Below, piece by piece: positions 12,744 to 13,613 of a stretch of DNA of 13,613 nucleotides. Position 1 is the first letter of the stretch, and every line of letters starts with the position of its first letter. Both the position numbers and the translations under genes were made by a program. This DNA is from an uncultured Clostridia bacterium. Lineage in GTDB: Bacteria; Bacillota; Clostridia; Christensenellales; Borkfalkiaceae. The notes below the pieces were generated by a model, which was given only the letters and a program-made list of their open reading frames with translations, was not told where the DNA came from and did no database searches. The stretch spans positions 1-13,613 of the forward strand of contig CAKQKQ010000050.1 in the NCBI GenBank assembly GCA_934249265.1, read 5' to 3'.

Positions 12744-13613
12744 TGTCGTCGCCTCCTTGAGAAAGTGCTTTAAGTTCGGTGTTTATAAGTTTGGATATTT
12801 CGTCGAATTCGGCAATGTTGCTTTCTTCGATATATTTCGCTCTGCCTATCTTTTCTTTTGACTTGCTGTTTAAAATATCGTCGAGTTCGGCGTAGTTTTC
12901 CACAGCCTCTTCGGAAAGAGTATAGAAGTCGTAAATAAGTTTGAGCATTTTATATTGCTTTTTAAGCGAAGTGTAAGTATCGACCTCGTGGAAAGCGTTT
13001 TGATGCAAAAAGTCTTCTCTTATGATTTTAGCCGTTTCCATAGTCAGCCTTTCCGTAGAAGAAAGCGCGTCCATACCGACGAGTCTTACGATTTCGTCAA
13101 GGCTTGCTTCTTCTTGCAAAATCGCCGAAACGAAAGTGCGGAGTTTTGTATAATCGGGTCCGATGTTTTCGTTGTACCATTCGCCGAGTCTGTCCGCATA
13201 AAGCGAATAACTTACAAGCCAGTCGATAGCGGGGAAGTGTCTTTTATAAGCAAGTGCTGAAGAAAGTCCCCAGAAAACCTTTGCGATACGCAACGTCGCT
13301 TGAGCAACGGGTTCGCTCATATCGCCGCCCGGGGGAGAAACCGCGCCGATTGCCGTAACCGAGCCGGTCACGTCTTCGCTGCCGAGAACTTTTACGATAC
13401 CCGCTCTTTCATAGAATTCCGCAAGTCTCGAAGAAAGGTATGCGGGGTAGCCTTCGTCGCCTGGCATTTCTTCAAGTCTTCCCGACATTTCTCTAAGTGC
13501 TTCCGCCCAACGAGAAGTGGAGTCTGCCATGATAGCCACGCTGTAACCCATGTCTCTGTAATATTCCGCAATAGTGATACCCGTGTAAATAGAAGCCTCT
13601 CTCGCGGCAACGG
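12736..13613 (-). CDS. ntpA: V/A-type ATPase catalytic subunit A (C-terminal half, cut by window edge)
   Basis: Catalytic subunit of the A3B3 head, which binds and hydrolyses ATP. About 292 residues are visible and the frame runs off the right edge; a full subunit A is about 590 residues, so the P-loop and the A-specific bulge domain are missing here. The visible part opens with VAAREASIYTGITIAEYYRDMG, then IMADSTSRWAEALREMSGRLEEMPGDEGYPAYLSSRLAEFYERAG, the signature of subunit A. GSVTAIGAVSPPGGDMSEPV and FWGLSSALAYKRHFPAIDWLVSYS follow, then the helical C-terminal domain. An internal ATG at 13551 is not the true start. The gene ends GACGACAATGTATAA, within which the ntpB ATG begins. It is first in the visible order A-B-D, the usual order for the cytoplasmic head genes. 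Confidence 0.97.
   Translation of the reverse strand, partial: VAAREASIYTGITIAEYYRDMGYSVAIMADSTSRWAEALREMSGRLEEMPGDEGYPAYLSSRLAEFYERAGIVKVLGSEDVTGSVTAIGAVSPPGGDMSEPVAQATLRIAKVFWGLSSALAYKRHFPAIDWLVSYSLYADRLGEWYNENIGPDYTKLRTFVSAILQEEASLDEIVRLVGMDALSSTERLTMETAKIIREDFLHQNAFHEVDTYTSLKKQYKMLKLIYDFYTLSEEAVENYAELDDILNSKSKEKIGRAKYIEESNIAEFDEISKLINTELKALSQGGDDNV

Overview
This window looks like chromosomal DNA of a low-GC, endospore-lineage Bacillota, most likely an uncultured member of the Clostridia. The evidence is a YyaC-type sporulation protein, three exact Bacillus-type parS centromere sites, a V/A-type ATPase operon, strong GGAGG ribosome binding sites, and A+T-rich intergenic DNA. No phage, plasmid or defence genes are visible. 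All calls come from reading the sequence by eye; no database search was run.

Layout, left to right. (1) The 5' part of ftsH on the minus strand (truncated by the window edge), with its own promoter. (2) A gene-free, very A+T-rich block of about 1.8 kb (806-2597). Its left part is G/T-rich on the plus strand and its right part is A/C-rich. It holds several palindromes and ends in an array of three identical 16-bp parS sites spaced exactly 40 bp apart. (3) cvpA (minus), whose terminator abuts the last parS, and divergently yyaC (plus). (4) A two-component system (minus): a HisKA_3-type sensor kinase followed by a NarL/LuxR-type response regulator. (5) gltX, encoding glutamyl-tRNA synthetase (minus). 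(6) A 610-bp intergenic stretch with a MITE-like inverted-repeat element and a degenerate tandem duplication. (7) A RadC-family JAMM protein (minus) and, divergently, a PepV-like M20 dipeptidase (plus). (8) The distal end of a V-type ATPase operon (minus), in the order A (partial), B, D. A and B overlap by 8 bp, and a perfect 32-bp palindrome lies between B and D. A strong bidirectional terminator separates ntpD from the convergent pepV.

The genes are mostly housekeeping. The most interesting part is the parS array beside the large gene-free block and the cvpA/yyaC pair. In Bacillus subtilis yyaC sits next to parB (spo0J) near oriC, so this looks like a chromosome-segregation locus, but neither parA nor parB is in the window. 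The compositional switch inside the block has the polarity expected of a replication terminus rather than an origin, so the block should not be called oriC from this evidence. A smaller regulatory pattern is an identical 11-mer, TATGGTAAAAT (extended -10 type), upstream of ftsH, the response regulator and radC.
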